64,000 bases of DNA from Metridium senile (lineage: Eukaryota > Cnidaria > Anthozoa > Actiniaria > Metridiidae): NCBI GenBank assembly GCA_949775045.1, contig OX459105.1, positions 1,843,368-1,907,367 of the forward strand, in the 5' to 3' direction. The notes beneath the pieces are model-generated. The model did not search any database and was not told where the DNA came from. It saw nothing but the letters and a program-made list of their open reading frames with translations. Shown piece after piece: positions 38,209-57,070 of this stretch. The position numbers were made by a program, and so were the translations under genes. Positions within the stretch are counted from its first letter, which is position 1; the number at the start of each line of letters is the position of its first letter.

Positions 38209-41200
38209 ATGTCGTTGAAATTCCTTCTGCTTTCTTGTTGCACTTTCTTGGCCTTACAACTTGCCTTTTCTTGGACCGTGAAGAATTTCACTGAAAGCAG
38301 TGGTACTATAAAGTCTGAGCTAAAAGATGACCATTATTTGGACAACGTTGAAGAAGTCTACAATGTGAGAGTACCAAGTGGAAAACGAGCGAAGTTGAGC
38401 TTCAAGTCGTTTGATGTGTTGGGATCTATGCCAAATTGTACCGAAGATTCTTTGGAAATATATGTTGGGTGAGTTAAATACTTGTGGGTATTGAATATGT
38501 ATTTTACAATGTGTTGTGGTACTTTATAGACTGTGTTTTTTGTATTTTTGGAAGACATGGTCGATTGGCTTTAATTTACGTGGGGTGTCTGTAAAACCCG
38601 GAACGTGCCCGGAACATCCCCGGAACACCCCCGGAACACCCCCGGAACACCCCGGAACTCCCCAGAAAAGTTAATATTTATAAAATTAAAAAAGAAAAAA
38701 AAAGAGGGGGGGGGGGGGGGGGGGGTGGGGGGGGGGGGGTGGGGAAAGAAAAGAAAGAAAGAAAAAAAAAAGAAGAAAAAGATAAAATGATTGTACACAA
38801 AGTGGAATTTGATAGTTTTTGATATTCATTTATTCATTCATATGTAATGTATGTGAACATTGATTAAAATTAAAATCAAATATTTATTCATGCATATAAT
38901 TATAGGATTATTTCAATAGCTGGTTGAGAGATTGGCCTTTAATGGCTGATGATTGCGTGACTACGTGACCAGTAGATTCCAAATAAACAACAAGGGACAA
39001 TATTGCTAGAATGCGCGAATTGAGTATTTTCTGTAGAATCTCATACTTAACTCGCGCGCTGATTGGTTGAGAACGAAACCGGATGCGAGGGTATTTAGCG
39101 TGGAATACCCTCTCATCCGGTTTCTGAATCGCATGGCGGGAACGGCGGAACACGCGCGTCTGGTTTTTGAAGCTTAAATTGAAGAAATGAGATTCAAGGT
39201 AAATTCATTTTTGGACTCCGCGGACTCCGCGATTCATGCGATATTGATTTCTCTCGTGAAATTCAACGTGGAATTCCCTCGTCCTCCAATGAATTTACCT
39301 ATAGAATCCCATATCACATTAGAAACTCGCGCGCTGATTGGCTGAAACGCAAACCGGATGAGAGGGTATTCAGAGTGATATTCAACGCTCAGAAAGCTGA
39401 ATACCACGATATATAGGGATCCCGCTCGATAAATTTTTGATAAATGTAGGTTTTCTCATTATTTTCCGTGCATGAAAAAGATAAATCAACCAAGCAAGTA
39501 GTATAGAGGCAAATGATTAACTTGCTAATAGACGAATTTTGCATTAAAAAAGAAGAAATCTTTTTCCTGCGACTATAGCTCGGCATGAAAAGCGATCATT
39601 TTCTTTCGCTTCGCTTACTTAGTTTTTAGTCGCTATTTTTCACGACTTGAACGGCAATTTTTCAATCAAAGACAACATTTTTAATCATCAAATTACTTTT
39701 CTAGAGTTGTGGAACACCAACTAAACAGCCAGACAATTTCAAAACGGGTATTAATGAGCTTTATTTTCAATTTCACGGGTAGTTTGCAAACTTAAACCTA
39801 AAGTTTACACTAAATTAAAATACAAACATAAGCCAGAAAACTTATAGCTAATTGTTTGTGATTCAAAAACTCTAAGCTTTGAAAATATTTATTGCAGTCC
39901 TAGTTTCAGTGTAAAAGTTTGAGAATTTTACTCATCTTCGGCGTTTTTGATTGAAATGAAGCAAACACTTTACTAAAAAAAGATTTGTAATGTTTTAGCC
40001 TTTTCTTCAAAACTTAGTTTTAACTGAAATCGTTTAAAAGAAAAAAACATACCTAATCATGCATGATTTGTAGCCAACAGTCGGCTTTTGAGAGGATTTT
40101 GTTGTCGGTTTAACTTTCATGAAACAACATCTTCAGTTTGTTTTTTCCTTCGTCGTCGCATTGTAGCTGAATCCATTGCCAATCCATTCCGAATTTCAAG
40201 TGTAAAGTCCTTACTTCTTCATTGATAGCTTTAGTAGAGAACTCTGTTTAGATTTGTATATATGTGCTTCCTAACAGACTTGAATTGATCATCGAAAAAC
40301 AAGTAATTTTATCACCACAAGGTTGATTGAAATGATGGTACGTTTCACTCATTCGTCGTTCAGCAGATTTCTTTTCGCTTTCTCATTGGCTAAGCGCACG
40401 CTGAGCTACAAAATGGCTTTTTAGTCGCGCGTAATAAAATTTACTTTTGTTAAAAAAAACTTCACATTACAATAAAAACCATGTCGGTATGGGATTCAAG
40501 GAAAATTCATTTTTGGACTCGGGAATTCCACGTTGAATTTCACTCGAAAAATCAATATCGCACTCATCGCTCCGCGGACTCCGCGATTCATGCGATATTG
40601 ATTTCTCTCATGAAATTCAACGTGGAATTCCCTCGTCCTCCAATGAATTTACCTATAGAATTTTACATTTATTTCAATTGTAACCTTCACATTTTTCCAT
40701 TATCTGATGTCATCATATTTTGTATGTTTTTCCCTTTTTTATTTTATAAATATTAACTTTTCTGTGGTTTTCCGGGGGTGTTCCGGGGGTGTTCCGGGGT
40801 GTTTCGGGTGTTCCAGGCACGTTCCGGGTTTTACAGACACCCATTTACGTGTAGAAATTATGTTGTTATTTTTTGTTAATTGTTGTTAATTAAATTTGAG
40901 TGTAGCTATACGTATGTCAAGAGTAGAATATGATGATGATGATGAAGATGTTCATCATTAAATAATAATAATAGTAATAATAATAATGATAATAATAATA
41001 ATAATAATAATATTAAGGAACCCCAAAAAATACTCAAACCTGAAATTTTACACCCAAAAAACTTCATGGCATCCAAATTTTGAACCCAAAAAAATATCTG
41101 TTTATTTAAAAAAATCATCTCGTTATGAAATGGCCTATTTTACATGTTTTTTCTCTGTTGTTAGTTGTTCTAGCAAGTCTGTTGGCAAGTTCTGTTCATG

Positions 41201-44200
41201 TGGATTACTCAATGGTTCCAAGCCTTTCGACATCTACTCCATGGATGAATGTATTAAACTAGTATTGAAGACAGATAAAAATAATGCTGGGAAAGGCTTT
41301 GAGGCTGTTTACTCTTCATTTAATAAGAATGAATCTGTCAGTAATGCCAGGACATGCAGGTAGGTAGATGATGATGATGATGGTGGTGGTTGGGGGATGG
41401 TGATGATGATGAAGATGATAATGATAGTAGTGGTAGTGGTTATGATGATGATGATAGTGGTAGTGATGATGTTGATGATTATCATCTTGGTGATGGTAGT
41501 GATTGTGATGATGTTGAAGATGGTCACATGATGAGGATGATGATGATGGTAGTGGTAGTGATGATGATATTGTTGATGATAATAGTGGTAGTGATGATGA
41601 TATTGTGGTAATGATAATAGTGGTAGTGATGATGATATTGTTGATGATAATAGTGGTAGTGATGATGATATTGTTGATGATAATAGTGATAGTGATGATG
41701 ATGCTGGTGGTAGAGTCTATTTGTCCATATAATAAAAAGAACATTACATGTTGGCTTGAAGATATGAATTTTATTTTCTCGTGTGTTTTAAAAACAAGAT
41801 TTTACTTGATTGCATAATTACTGTGCTCGCTTGTGACACTCGAAAATAAAGTTGATATCTTCTCACCACCGTTGTAATAGCTACTTCTTCAGTTTTCATG
41901 CAGAGGATTTGTATCTTCCAAATCAATTGCCAGTTGAGCGTAAATCTAATAGAAACAAGGCACTGAGAGCTCAAGATGTTGATAATATATGCAGCTAACT
42001 GCTTCAGTGATTTCTACCCAATTACTCCTTTTAGGTCTAGTCGCGTAGGACTTCGCGAAACCGGTCGGCAAATAATGTTTAAATTCAAATGAATGTATCT
42101 ACATATTGATTATAATCACACCTTTAACTGTTGTTCGTCCACAGCAATTTGAACCAGCAAACATCTGGTAATTTCTTCTCCCCGCTGTGGCCTAACATTT
42201 ACTTACCAGACACTACATGCACATGGAAACTAACAATTCCAAATGGATACCAATCTAAAATCTACTTCATGAACTTTCGTCTTGAAGACAGTCACTCGTG
42301 TAGTCCATTAACTGTGATAGATGATCTTGTTGGCATCAGTGGTAATATACAATATATTATATTATATTTTCCACAGTAGATCCACATGCATTGTCACCTA
42401 CCAGCATGCAAATTATGCACAAAAAACTAAATTTTGTGGACCATGAAAATCGCCAATCAGACATTTTGATAGCTTTTATGATGTGAGTGGGTATTTACAC
42501 TCTTACTAAATCATTTAGTGTTTTGTTTTATTTGTTACTTAGGATCTATAACACTGTAAAATAAAATAGACGATGCAAAGCATTTCGGTAACTAAGTGAC
42601 CATGAGTCGATCTTAAACAAACAATTAACTTACAAATAGCTATAAACTTAGGCAGGTTGTATGGTGATATATTTACAAATGATTACACATCCATATAAAT
42701 TGAAAATAATAAACTGTCATATACATGTAATATATAAAGGAGATATTGTAATTCCATTTCAGCTTTTAATGGCACATCAAATGTGACCATAGTTAAAAGA
42801 CTATGCTCAGCCTATAAGGATACAACATTTGATGTCTCAATTGGCAAATACCCAGTAGTGTACACCAAGTTCTTAGCTGACGCAGACAAAGTAGAATCTG
42901 AGCATACTGGGTTTGCCGCAGGATTTCTATCATTTAAAACAGGTAAAAGCATTCATCTGTTTCATCAAGTGAACACATTAAAAATTGAAATGAATACTTC
43001 TTTTTTACTAGTGGGTTTTTTTTTTAGCCTGATTGGACCCTAGTCATATATCTCACACATTTATGTATCCATATAGCCTCCTCCGCAGACAACTTTCTTT
43101 ACTTTTGGGCTTCCTTTTTTGAGAAGCAAGCTGAAGAGAGACTGGGACTGGGAGCGCAAAAATGATGGGGGAGGGGATGAGGAGGGAAGAGGGGAGAAAA
43201 GGAGTACTCCTCTCTTCCGCTCCTCCCTCACTCTTGGTCCCAATTTTCCTTCGACAAAACAGCGACCATGTCAGGTAGTGAAAATCTGAGCATGTTTCGA
43301 AAAATGTCCCATTTTACTCCAAAGTTGCATGAAATGACATAATACTTTCTGAAGTTATAGATAAGGATTCAAATTAAGATATTATTTAGATAAATTTTCA
43401 AAAAAACGCAAATAAATGACGAAAAACGAGATGCGCGAAATAGATGCGCAGTAGCAAGAGTCCGGAACTACCTTAACTGTTTGCATCCAAGGATGTGCCT
43501 GAAAAGGATCAAGGGAAGGGAATAAGGGAGCAGTCATTAATTACTTGGAGGAAAAGAAAGGGGCGGGGGGGGGGGGGGGGGGGGGCGGGGGGGGGGGGGG
43601 GGGGGGTTGAGGGCCAGTAAAATTTCTGAAACATCATCGCAAAAGTTCATCCCCAAACCGGTCGACCACACATGTCCAGTAACTCGGCAAACTTTCAGGA
43701 TAGTCTGGTGCCACGACAGTTCTTGTTTTATTTAGTACTAGTTAAATTTAAAAACTTAACAAGGTAACCAAGTGTTGTTGTTGTGTTGTTTCAACTGTGT
43801 TTCTGGAGATTTGATATCTAGAATAATTAATTTGTGGAAATAAGTGTTGATTGTTTTAATATCCATGTATCTGTGATATCGGTAACTAATTCTGTTAATA
43901 ACATTCAAAGCATTACACGAACAACCTGCTAACTATATTCAATACAACTCGCTACTGTCCTCCAAGAACAGTCTCCGCAGTTGTTTTCTGCACTCAATCC
44001 CGTCAACTATGATCTGAAGTCATATAGTTACATAATAATCCTTTTTCGTTTGTGCTCCTAAACTTTGGAACAGCTTACCTGACAATATCCACTCTTAAGG
44101 AAATCTGAATGTTTTCAAATCACAGCTAATTAAATTCCGGTGGGCCGGAAAAAAAGGTGGGGTGGGCCATAATTTTTGAGCATGACTGAAGGGGTGGGCC

Positions 44201-44715
44201 ATGAAAAATTAAGCAATACACTGGGGGTATTTGGGGGTAATTGTTGTGCATTGGTGGGCTACGTGTAACTATGCAAAGACTAAAGGGTGGGCCAATAAAA
44301 GTCATTCTTTGGGAATTCTGAATTTTCCTATATTTTGAGTTGTATTTTGTGAAGCGCCTAGGACAGGCTGGATAAGCGATATAAAAATGTTATTTAGTAT
44401 TTAGTATTATTATTTATTTCTTATTTTGACCAACAAAAACAGACACCTAATTAATTACAGTTCATTTTTAAAGCTGTTTATAAACATACAACATGAAACA
44501 AATTTCTTTGTTTTGCAGGCATCAGCAATACAAGATGTTCAGATACTCCAGATACAACAGCTACACCAACTACAACAGCTACACCAAATACAACAGCTAC
44601 ACCAACTACACCAACTACAGCAACTACAACAACTACAACTACAACTACAACTACAACTACAACAACAACAACAACAACAACAACAACTACAACTACAACT
44701 ATCCTGAAGACCTGA
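38209..44715 (+). CDS. Two-CUB protein, copy 4 (probably secreted)
   Basis: Exons 38209-38468, 41165-41359, 42145-42341, 42763-42942 and 44519-44715 join to 1029 nt, 342 residues, frame intact. The first ATG used by copies 3 and 5 is ATA here, so the start is the next Met (MSLKFLLLSCC); the signal peptide remains. CUB1 lacks its first cysteine (ESSGT instead of ESCGT), as in copy 5. CUB2 carries QSKIYF and the ADADKVESEHTG loop. The stalk is almost all threonine, coded by ACA/ACT repeats, and ends ILKT before the TGA brought in by the same LINE as in copy 3. A secreted glycoprotein, heavily O-glycosylated in the stalk, is predicted. Intron 1 carries a Mutator-like element with another element nested inside. 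Confidence 0.85.
38583..40842. mobile_element. Mutator-like long-TIR element with nested insertion, intron 1 of copy 4
   Basis: Arms of about 100 bp start GGGTGTCTGTAAAACCCGG, contain repeated CCCCGGAACAC blocks and are inverted at the right end. The 9-bp duplication ATTTACGTG lies at 38574-38582 and 40843-40851. The simple form is at 49573-50183 in copy 5; copy 3 has an empty or excised site (GGCTTTACGTGTCG near 23838). Confidence 0.85.
39040..40655. mobile_element. Composite repeat insertion nested in 38583-40842
   Basis: TAGAAT flanks the insert on both sides (39034-39039, 40656-40661); copies 2 and 5 have the empty site. Two related foldback units lie inside, one cut down at about 39200-39310 and one complete at about 40500-40655. 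Each has AAATTCATTTTTGGACTC, AATTCAACGTGGAATTCC and AATGAATTTACC. Two CGCGCGCTGATTGG repeats lie at 39053 and 39329. I see no gene in 39400-40480. Confidence 0.65.
41360..41710. repeat. GAT-rich array, intron 2 of copy 4
   Basis: Same design as the copy 2 array (TGGGGGATGGTGATG start, then 33-35 bp units) but with only about five long units. Confidence 0.93.
43255..43480. mobile_element. Truncated TTAA-type element, intron 4 of copy 4
   Basis: Matches the right 220 bp of 31999-32956, including the end GAACTACC and TTAA. Its left part is missing and joined to another truncated foldback repeat (43075-43254, which starts AGCCTCCTCCGCAG). Confidence 0.7.
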
Positions 44716-45364
44716 CATATACTGAAAGACTCTTTATTCTTGAGATGCAGCCTTTGGAATACAGACGACAGATGGCTGATCTAGTTCTACTCTACAAAAT
44801 TCGAAATGACCTTTAAACAACATCTTCTTCCTTCTACTAATCCAAACTTTAACTCTCGCAGCTTTGATGGAAACAACTACACTGTATTGAACACTCATAA
44901 ACAAAACTACTTCCAACATTCATTTTTACCAAGAACTGTAAAGCTTTGGTAGTCTTCCAGGACATTTTAAAACAACTAATTTAACATTATCCAAATTCAA
45001 GAAACTTATTTTAGGTTATTTCAATGAGAAATTATCAACTTATTTGCCTCCATAATAATATATATATAAATATCATTAGCAAATATAATATTAATAATTT
45101 TAAACCTTTTCAATAGTGTATTTTTACAGTAATTCTTGCTAAGCCTAGTATTCAGTTTGTTACATTCGTTAGTATTTTTTGCAATTTATATTTCACATTT
45201 ATATTTTTATTATATATATTTTTACGTAGGAGTAGGATATTCAATTGGGGCGTAAGCTCTGTTTCCTACTCCCGTCACATCTATATATCCTTTTTATTTT
45301 TGTATTAATAGTATTCTTATTGTAATTGTAGTAGTGTGACAAATAAACTAAACGAAACGAAACA
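44700..45364 (+). mobile_element. 5'-truncated LINE in exon 5, copy 4
   Basis: Same insertion as 34129-34800, but its reading frame has extra deletions (near 44813 and 44950) and stops early. It ends with the same GTGACAAATAAAC tail. The helix remnant follows at 45365-45462. Confidence 0.85.
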
Positions 45365-45558
45365 ACAGACCCTCTACCGTTAGAAGCAATTATTGGTATT
45401 GCTGTTGGTAGTGCCGTTGTTTTCATAGCTGTTGTTATTGCTACGAGGTCCCGAAACTAATCCCGACCTAAGGCTCGATAGCAATGTTTATTAGCTTATT
45501 CTTTGTAATTACGTCTTTTTGTTACTGTTGTTGTTGTTTGTAACAATGATTATCTCAG

Positions 45559-45936
45559 TGCGAATGTAGTCACAACTGCACAAAACGAGGCATCGTTTCT
45601 TGTATTAGAGCACAAATTTAGCTGGAACGATGTCGCTGGTCCGTTTAAACCTGTTAAGCTAATTATTTGGGCAAATGGTATCTGGAAGCTGAGTCTTATT
45701 AACCTCGTAGATGTTATAGCAAAAGGGAAACTAAGTCACGATAGTCCGGACTGTATTGTTAATGATGTAGAACGTTTAGCTACAGAAAAGTTAAGCAAGA
45801 ACCATGTCCTTTGTAGAGGTCTAGGAGATACACACTACAAAAACATAGAAAGCCAGTTGGGTTATTTCCCCAAATCACTAAAGATCGTTCGTTCTCCCAA
45901 CGAAATAGTTTGCAGTCAGAGATGCCAAATTACTAG
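45559..45936 (+). CDS. Unrecognised exon-like ORF between copies 4 and 5
   Basis: Open from an acceptor-like ATTATCTCAG to a consensus donor AG/GTATGT: 378 nt, phase 2 at both ends, so it would be a cassette-type exon of 126 codons. The frame stays open before and after for about 160 codons in AT-rich DNA. Features are LEHKFSWNDVAGPFKPVKLI, NDVERLATEKLSKNH, GLGDTHYKNIESQLGYFPKS and several cysteines. No partner exon, signal peptide or known domain was found. The copy after gene copy 3 is broken. It could be an exon of a host gene that travelled with the duplication, or of an old transposon. Confidence 0.35.
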
Positions 45937-46169
45937 GTATGTAACGTGGAGTTACAGCACAATTTTCAATATTTCGCAACAAACTAATAGTATCGAGGAA
46001 GTTTGGGTTTATTTTGATATCCGACGTTGAATTTTTATATAACTTGCTTGAGAGCTTCGTTAGACCATATTCTTTCACTGTAACTTTTCATTTCGGTTGA
46101 TATACTCTAAGGGTATCAAAAGCCGACGTTTATTTGGTAGGCTTTGCACTGAGTTCTTGTCGTTTGTTG

Positions 46170-46375
46170 TTGTGCAATGTATTTCCCTCGCGATTGTTCA
46201 GATTTCACACCTACCCGTGAATTCCTGTCTATCACGCGTAAACTTGCAACGGCGGACAATCGGGTTTTATTCAAACGTTGCAAGTTTACGCGTGATAGCC
46301 AGGATTTCACGGGTAGCTGTCCCATCTGAACAATGGCAAGTGAAATACATTGCAAAGCAGTACACTACATAATGC
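46170..46375. repeat. Hairpin, second copy
   Basis: Counterpart of 35935-36165, with the same TATCACGCGTAAACTTGCAA arms. Confidence 0.8.
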
Positions 46376-46385
46376 GATTGTGTTA

Positions 46386-46582
46386 GGCCTCTTCTACACG
46401 AATCCGATCCGGCTGAAACCGCATAGAAATATTTGCGTCCACACGAATCCTGTTGATCGTTTCCTATTCAAAAGTATGCGGTTTCGGTGACCGGATTCAC
46501 TGGATTCGTGTGGACGATATAGGCTGATTCGCATCAAAAAGTATGCGGTTTCAAAAGTATCCGCATCCGTTTAGCCGGGGTC
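46386..46582. mobile_element. Harbinger-like MITE, counterpart of 36168-36358
   Basis: TTA on both sides (46383-46385 and 46583-46585); GGCCTCTTCTACACGAATCC end and its inverse. Confidence 0.8.
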
Positions 46583-46679
46583 TTACATGAAGGAGTATTT
46601 GTATGTTAGATAACGAGGGAATTTTTGTTTTTAGAATGTTCACGCACAAACATCGGATACAAAACTATAAATTATCTGA

Positions 46680-47300
46680 TTATGAAGCCCATAAAATTGT
46701 GAATTTTAAAATTGTGAAAGACTTCAAATTAAGATCGACTATTTGTTCTCTTTCTTTACTATTTCTTCCAGGTTTGAAACAATCCAAATATCTGGCCCAT
46801 GATACACATAGTTCCGCCTTCTTGTCGACTTTTTTAATTTCTTTTTTACGGAGGATTTCGATACATTTTATTCTGAGATTAGTTGCCATTAGCGAAATCA
46901 ACGATGGAATCTTGTCCGAACACTGCTTGTAAATATCGAGTCCACGTTCATCTTGGCATTCAACAATTTTCTCTTTCAATCTTTCGACTATCTTTTTGTT
47001 GTCGAACACATAGCTTACGTTATCCAACATATCACATAATTTATTTTCCTCAACCTGCAATGTCTTATTTTGTCGTCGCTTTCTCCGATCCTTCGGACCC
47101 TTCGTATCGTCATCATCAACTTCTTCGTCCTTCGTCTGAACTATCTGAAAATGTTTCCGTTTCACTCTCACTTCTTTCTTTAGACGTAGAAAAGTCGTCT
47201 TCGTTGGTACTTCTGTTCTCTACAACATTTGGAATTAAGTTTTCGTCTATAAATATTATTTGTGAACTTTTTGACTGTCACGCCATCTCACCCTCGTCAA
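46680..47300 (-). pseudogene. Decayed minus-strand ORF of unknown function, second copy
   Basis: A frame of 163 codons (47171 to 46680) contains an acidic start (DEEVDDDD), a basic cluster GPKDRRKRRQNK that could be a nuclear signal, then KKIVERLKEKIVECQDERGL and DIYKQCSDKIPSLI. Upstream, another frame carries an acidic piece (FIDENLIPNVVENRST and SESETETFSDSSDE), suggesting one protein split by a frameshift near 47130. Both copies share the layout but differ in indels. Family unknown. Confidence 0.4.
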
Positions 47301-47729
47301 TTCAACCAATCAGATTACGCGCTAAAAATAACTTATACATCTTTACGATAGGGTATAGGTTAACAATGAAGATGGACACTTCTGGTTATGAACTTCTAAT
47401 ATAAGTAAATAAGTTTGAATCGATCAAATAGAACCTGCAAACTGAAAAAACGCCTCAACTTATATTAGAAGTAAATGATATATTTAATGTTGCATGTATA
47501 TGCAATTTTGACTTGACTAGACTTTCAAAAAATTCTTTATTACAATAAAAATCAATAGTAATTTGATGAGGTCAGTTCACTGCAAATTTAACTTTAATAG
47601 TTAAAATTTAATCATTGTAGTAAAACTTTAACAATTAGTATTTGTTTGCCAAATGAGAGTAACTTTGTTACGATTTGCAAATTTTTCATAAATAAATAGA
47701 AGTAAATTAAAAACATTTAAATTAAAAAC

Positions 47730-48560
47730 TTTCTTCCAGTCAATTACTATCGTTTATCCCAAACCCTCGCTATCTCGAACACAAACCCATTTCCCTTGGA
47801 ACTTTCTTCCAGTCAATTTACTATCGTTTATCCCAAACCCTCGCTATCTCGAACACAAACCCATTTCCCTTGGAACTTTCTTCCAGTCAATTACTATCGT
47901 TTATCTCAAACCCTCGCTATCTCGAACACAAACCCATTTCCCTTGGAACTTTCTTCCAGTCAATTTACTATCGTTTATCTCAAACCCTCGCTCAGTCTCG
48001 AACACAAACCCATTTCCCTTGGAACTTTCTTCCAGTCAATTACTATCGTTTATCTCAAACCCTCGCTATCTCGAACACAAACCCATTTCCCTTGGAACTT
48101 TCTTCCAGTCAATTACTATCGTTTATCTCAAACCCTCGCTATCTCGAACACAAACCCATTTCCCTTGGAACTTTCTTCCAGTCAATTACTATCGTTTATC
48201 TCAAACCCTCGCTATCTCGACTACAAACCCATTTCCCTTGGAACTTTCTTCCAGTCAATTACTATCGTTTATCCCAAACCCTCGCTGTCTCGAACACAAA
48301 CCCATTTCCCTTGGAACTTTCTTCCAGTCAATTCCTATCGTTTATCTCAAACCCTCGCTATTTCGAACACAAACCCATTTCCTTTGGAACTTTCTTCCAG
48401 TCAAGTACTATCGTTTATCTCAAACCCTCGCTATCTCGAACACAAACCCATTTCCCTTGGAACTTTCTTCCAGTCAATTGCTATCGTTTATCCCAAACCC
48501 TCGCTATCTCGAACACAAACTCATTTCCCTTGGAACTTTCTTGCAGTCAATCACGGCTAT
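47730..48560. repeat. 73-bp minisatellite upstream of copy 5
   Basis: About eleven units, the longest of the four arrays, about 620 bp before the start codon. The frames of 183 to 274 codons across it are artefacts of a stop-free unit. Confidence 0.95.
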
Positions 48561-49182
48561 TGTTTTTTAAACCCGTTTCAGCACAAACACAATAGTAGTC
48601 GTAGTAAATCTGCAATCTAGAAAAAATATACATCATGCATGCACCGCTGTTTGACTGAAAAAAAAAAATATCTGGCTTTCTCCGTTAGTGGGGAAAAAAT
48701 ATCTTGCCAAAAACAATCGCTGTTGAGGTTGAGGTTCATACTGAATCGTTTGATAAAGTGCATCTTTATTCCTTAAAGTACCGCTAGCTGTAGTCAAATT
48801 GTAAAGAATATATTACTTGACTTGTTGGTAAAAGAAATCAGCTTGTAAATTATCACCACCCCTACCCCCAGGGCAAAACGAGTCATAAGAGTTATGCAAA
48901 TCAAGCGCAGCGGGCGTTATCGCAGGTCACACAACTGAAACCTACGACCAAACAATGGGATGGTTTACAAAACCGTCTTCAAAACCACATTTCCGCGAAG
49001 AGCTGTCTTGCTGGTCGTCTTGCTTTGTGTAAATGTGCCTTAAAAACTCTAATTTGCGACTTCAAAATTGATTCTTATCTATTTAAAACTTGCTAATCGT
49101 TCAGAGATTGTATTTCCTGGTCACAAACGTGAGTTAGAAAAAACATTATTTTGCTCATTCAAGCGAGACGTATGTTTCCGTG

Positions 49183-55092
<5,910 letters not shown>

Positions 55093-55499
55093 GTAAAAGC
55101 ATTCATCTGTTTCATCAAGTGAAAACATTAAAAATTAAAATGAAATACTTTTTTTTTACTAGTGGGTTTTTTAGCCTCACTGGACCCTAGTCATATATCT
55201 CACACATTTATGTATCCATATGTATAGGACTTGTTTGAGTGTATATATCTGTGTGTGTGTGTATATATATGTATGCATATATATATGGTAATCACAGGAA
55301 ATGGCTCTATGCAATCCCATAGTTGGATTGCATAGAAATTGTATTACACTAATACAATATACCACAAAGTATTTTACATGCATTGTATTGTGCAATGAAA
55401 TCCTATTGACAATGATATGTTGTATTGGATAGCTATATACAATCGATACCTTTTCCAATACAATGTCGTATTGTATTGCACTGTCTATTACTATGCTGT

Positions 55500-55990
55500 A
55501 TTTGATAAGGGCTTGCATAGATCTATACAACACCTATACAAACCCATGCATGTGATTGGATTAGTCTATACAATACCACATTGGTTTGGATAAGGGCTTG
55601 CATAGATCTATGCAACACCTATACAAACCCATGCATGTGATTGGATTAGTCTATACAATACAACATTGGTTTGGATAAGGGCTTGGATAAATCTATGCAA
55701 CACTTATTCAAACCCATGCATGTGATTGGATAGTCTATACAATACAACATTGGTTTGGATAAGGGCTTGGATAAATCTATGCAACACTTATTCAAACCCA
55801 TGCATGTGATTGGATAGTCTATACAATACAATATTGGTTTGGATAAGGGCTTGCATAGATCTATACAACACCTATACAAACCCATGCATGTGATTGGATT
55901 AGTCTATACAATACAACATTGGTTTGGATAAGGGCTTGCATAGATCTATACAACACCTATACAAACCAATGCATATGATTGGATATAAAA
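55500..55990. repeat. 84-85 bp minisatellite after copy 5 exon 4
   Basis: About five units containing TTGGTTTGGATAAGGGCTTG, ACACCTATACAAACCCATGC and TGTGATTGGATTAGTCTATA. The 200 bp before it are rich in CAATACA-type words. Confidence 0.93.
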
Positions 55991-56223
55991 TCAATACAGT
56001 ACAAAGTCATTTGGACATGTATGATATTGGCTATACATTCAAATGATACTGACACTATATAAAACATACTTATACTTATAACTATTATTTATATTACTAT
56101 TGTTATTGTTATCAGTTATTATTATACCATCTAATGCAATATACTGCAGCCATTGAATTAATGGATTGTATCACAGGAAAAGCCTCTGTACAATATACCA
56201 TAGTGTGATTGTTTCAGAACTTA

Positions 56224-56397
56224 GACCCCATCTACACGGATCCGGATACTTTTTAAACCGCAATACTTTTTGATGCGAATCGGCCTATCGTCCACACGAA
56301 TCCAGTGAATCCGGTCACCGAAACCACATACTTTTGAAACCGCTCTCCAGATAGGATACTTTTGAATCCTCCGGATAAACGGATTCGTGTGGACACC
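56224..56397. mobile_element. Harbinger-like MITE, inverse orientation
   Basis: Same family as 35181-35576 (CATCTACACGGATCCGGATA, and CCACACGAATCCAGTGAATC inside), flanked by TTA and TAA. It is more diverged. 56400-57060 holds no feature I can name. Confidence 0.65.
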
Positions 56398-57070
56398 TAA
56401 GGTCACCTAAAACTGGATACGCTATTTTCCAGTGTTAACGATTCAAAGGAATACTGCAATTTTGACAACAATAGTTGATCATTTTAGAAGTAAGGTCAAT
56501 TTTATCCGGTTGGCTGAGCCTTTTGAATCAAAACGAAGACGGTTTTGATCATAACCTCAAGGCTAAGCCCCCCAGCCCCTGCCCCTCTGAGGCCCCTGAA
56601 AAAACGGCATGGCGTGACGATTTTGAACCTTACAAAAGGATACCACATGAAAAACAAAATTAAAAAAGAAAAAAAATGTACGGATTCCAGTTCCTTTTAT
56701 GATTCCCTGAACTGGGATAACAAGATATAGATACATTTTAGAATGTTTAAAAGTTTTAAAACCGTATAAAAGGTGCAAAATCAATGATATATGCTTGTTT
56801 GTAAGTTCGTTAGGCTCGTTTGTTTTATTTGTTCGTCTGTTTGTTTGTCTATATGTCTCTCTGTATGTTTGTTAGTTTGTTGTGCGTGTTTGTTTGATTT
56901 TTGATTTTTTCCTTTGTTTTTTCTTCAGTCGGTCTGTCTGTTTGCTTCCTTTTATGTTGTTATACGAGTAAATGATTGGGGTTCCTGTCTCAAAAATCAT
57001 TAGCCAATCAAAGCGGAGATATTGAATCACGTGATTGAAATCAATTTGGGCGCAGAGCGGCCATTTTAAC

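Noticed and set aside
47796..48620. Long ORFs (up to 274 codons) with repeated NPRYLEHKPISLGTFFQ-like text
   Set aside because: They follow a 73-bp tandem unit that lacks stops in all three + frames, so the same repeat is read in rotating frames. There is no signal, splice or conservation evidence.
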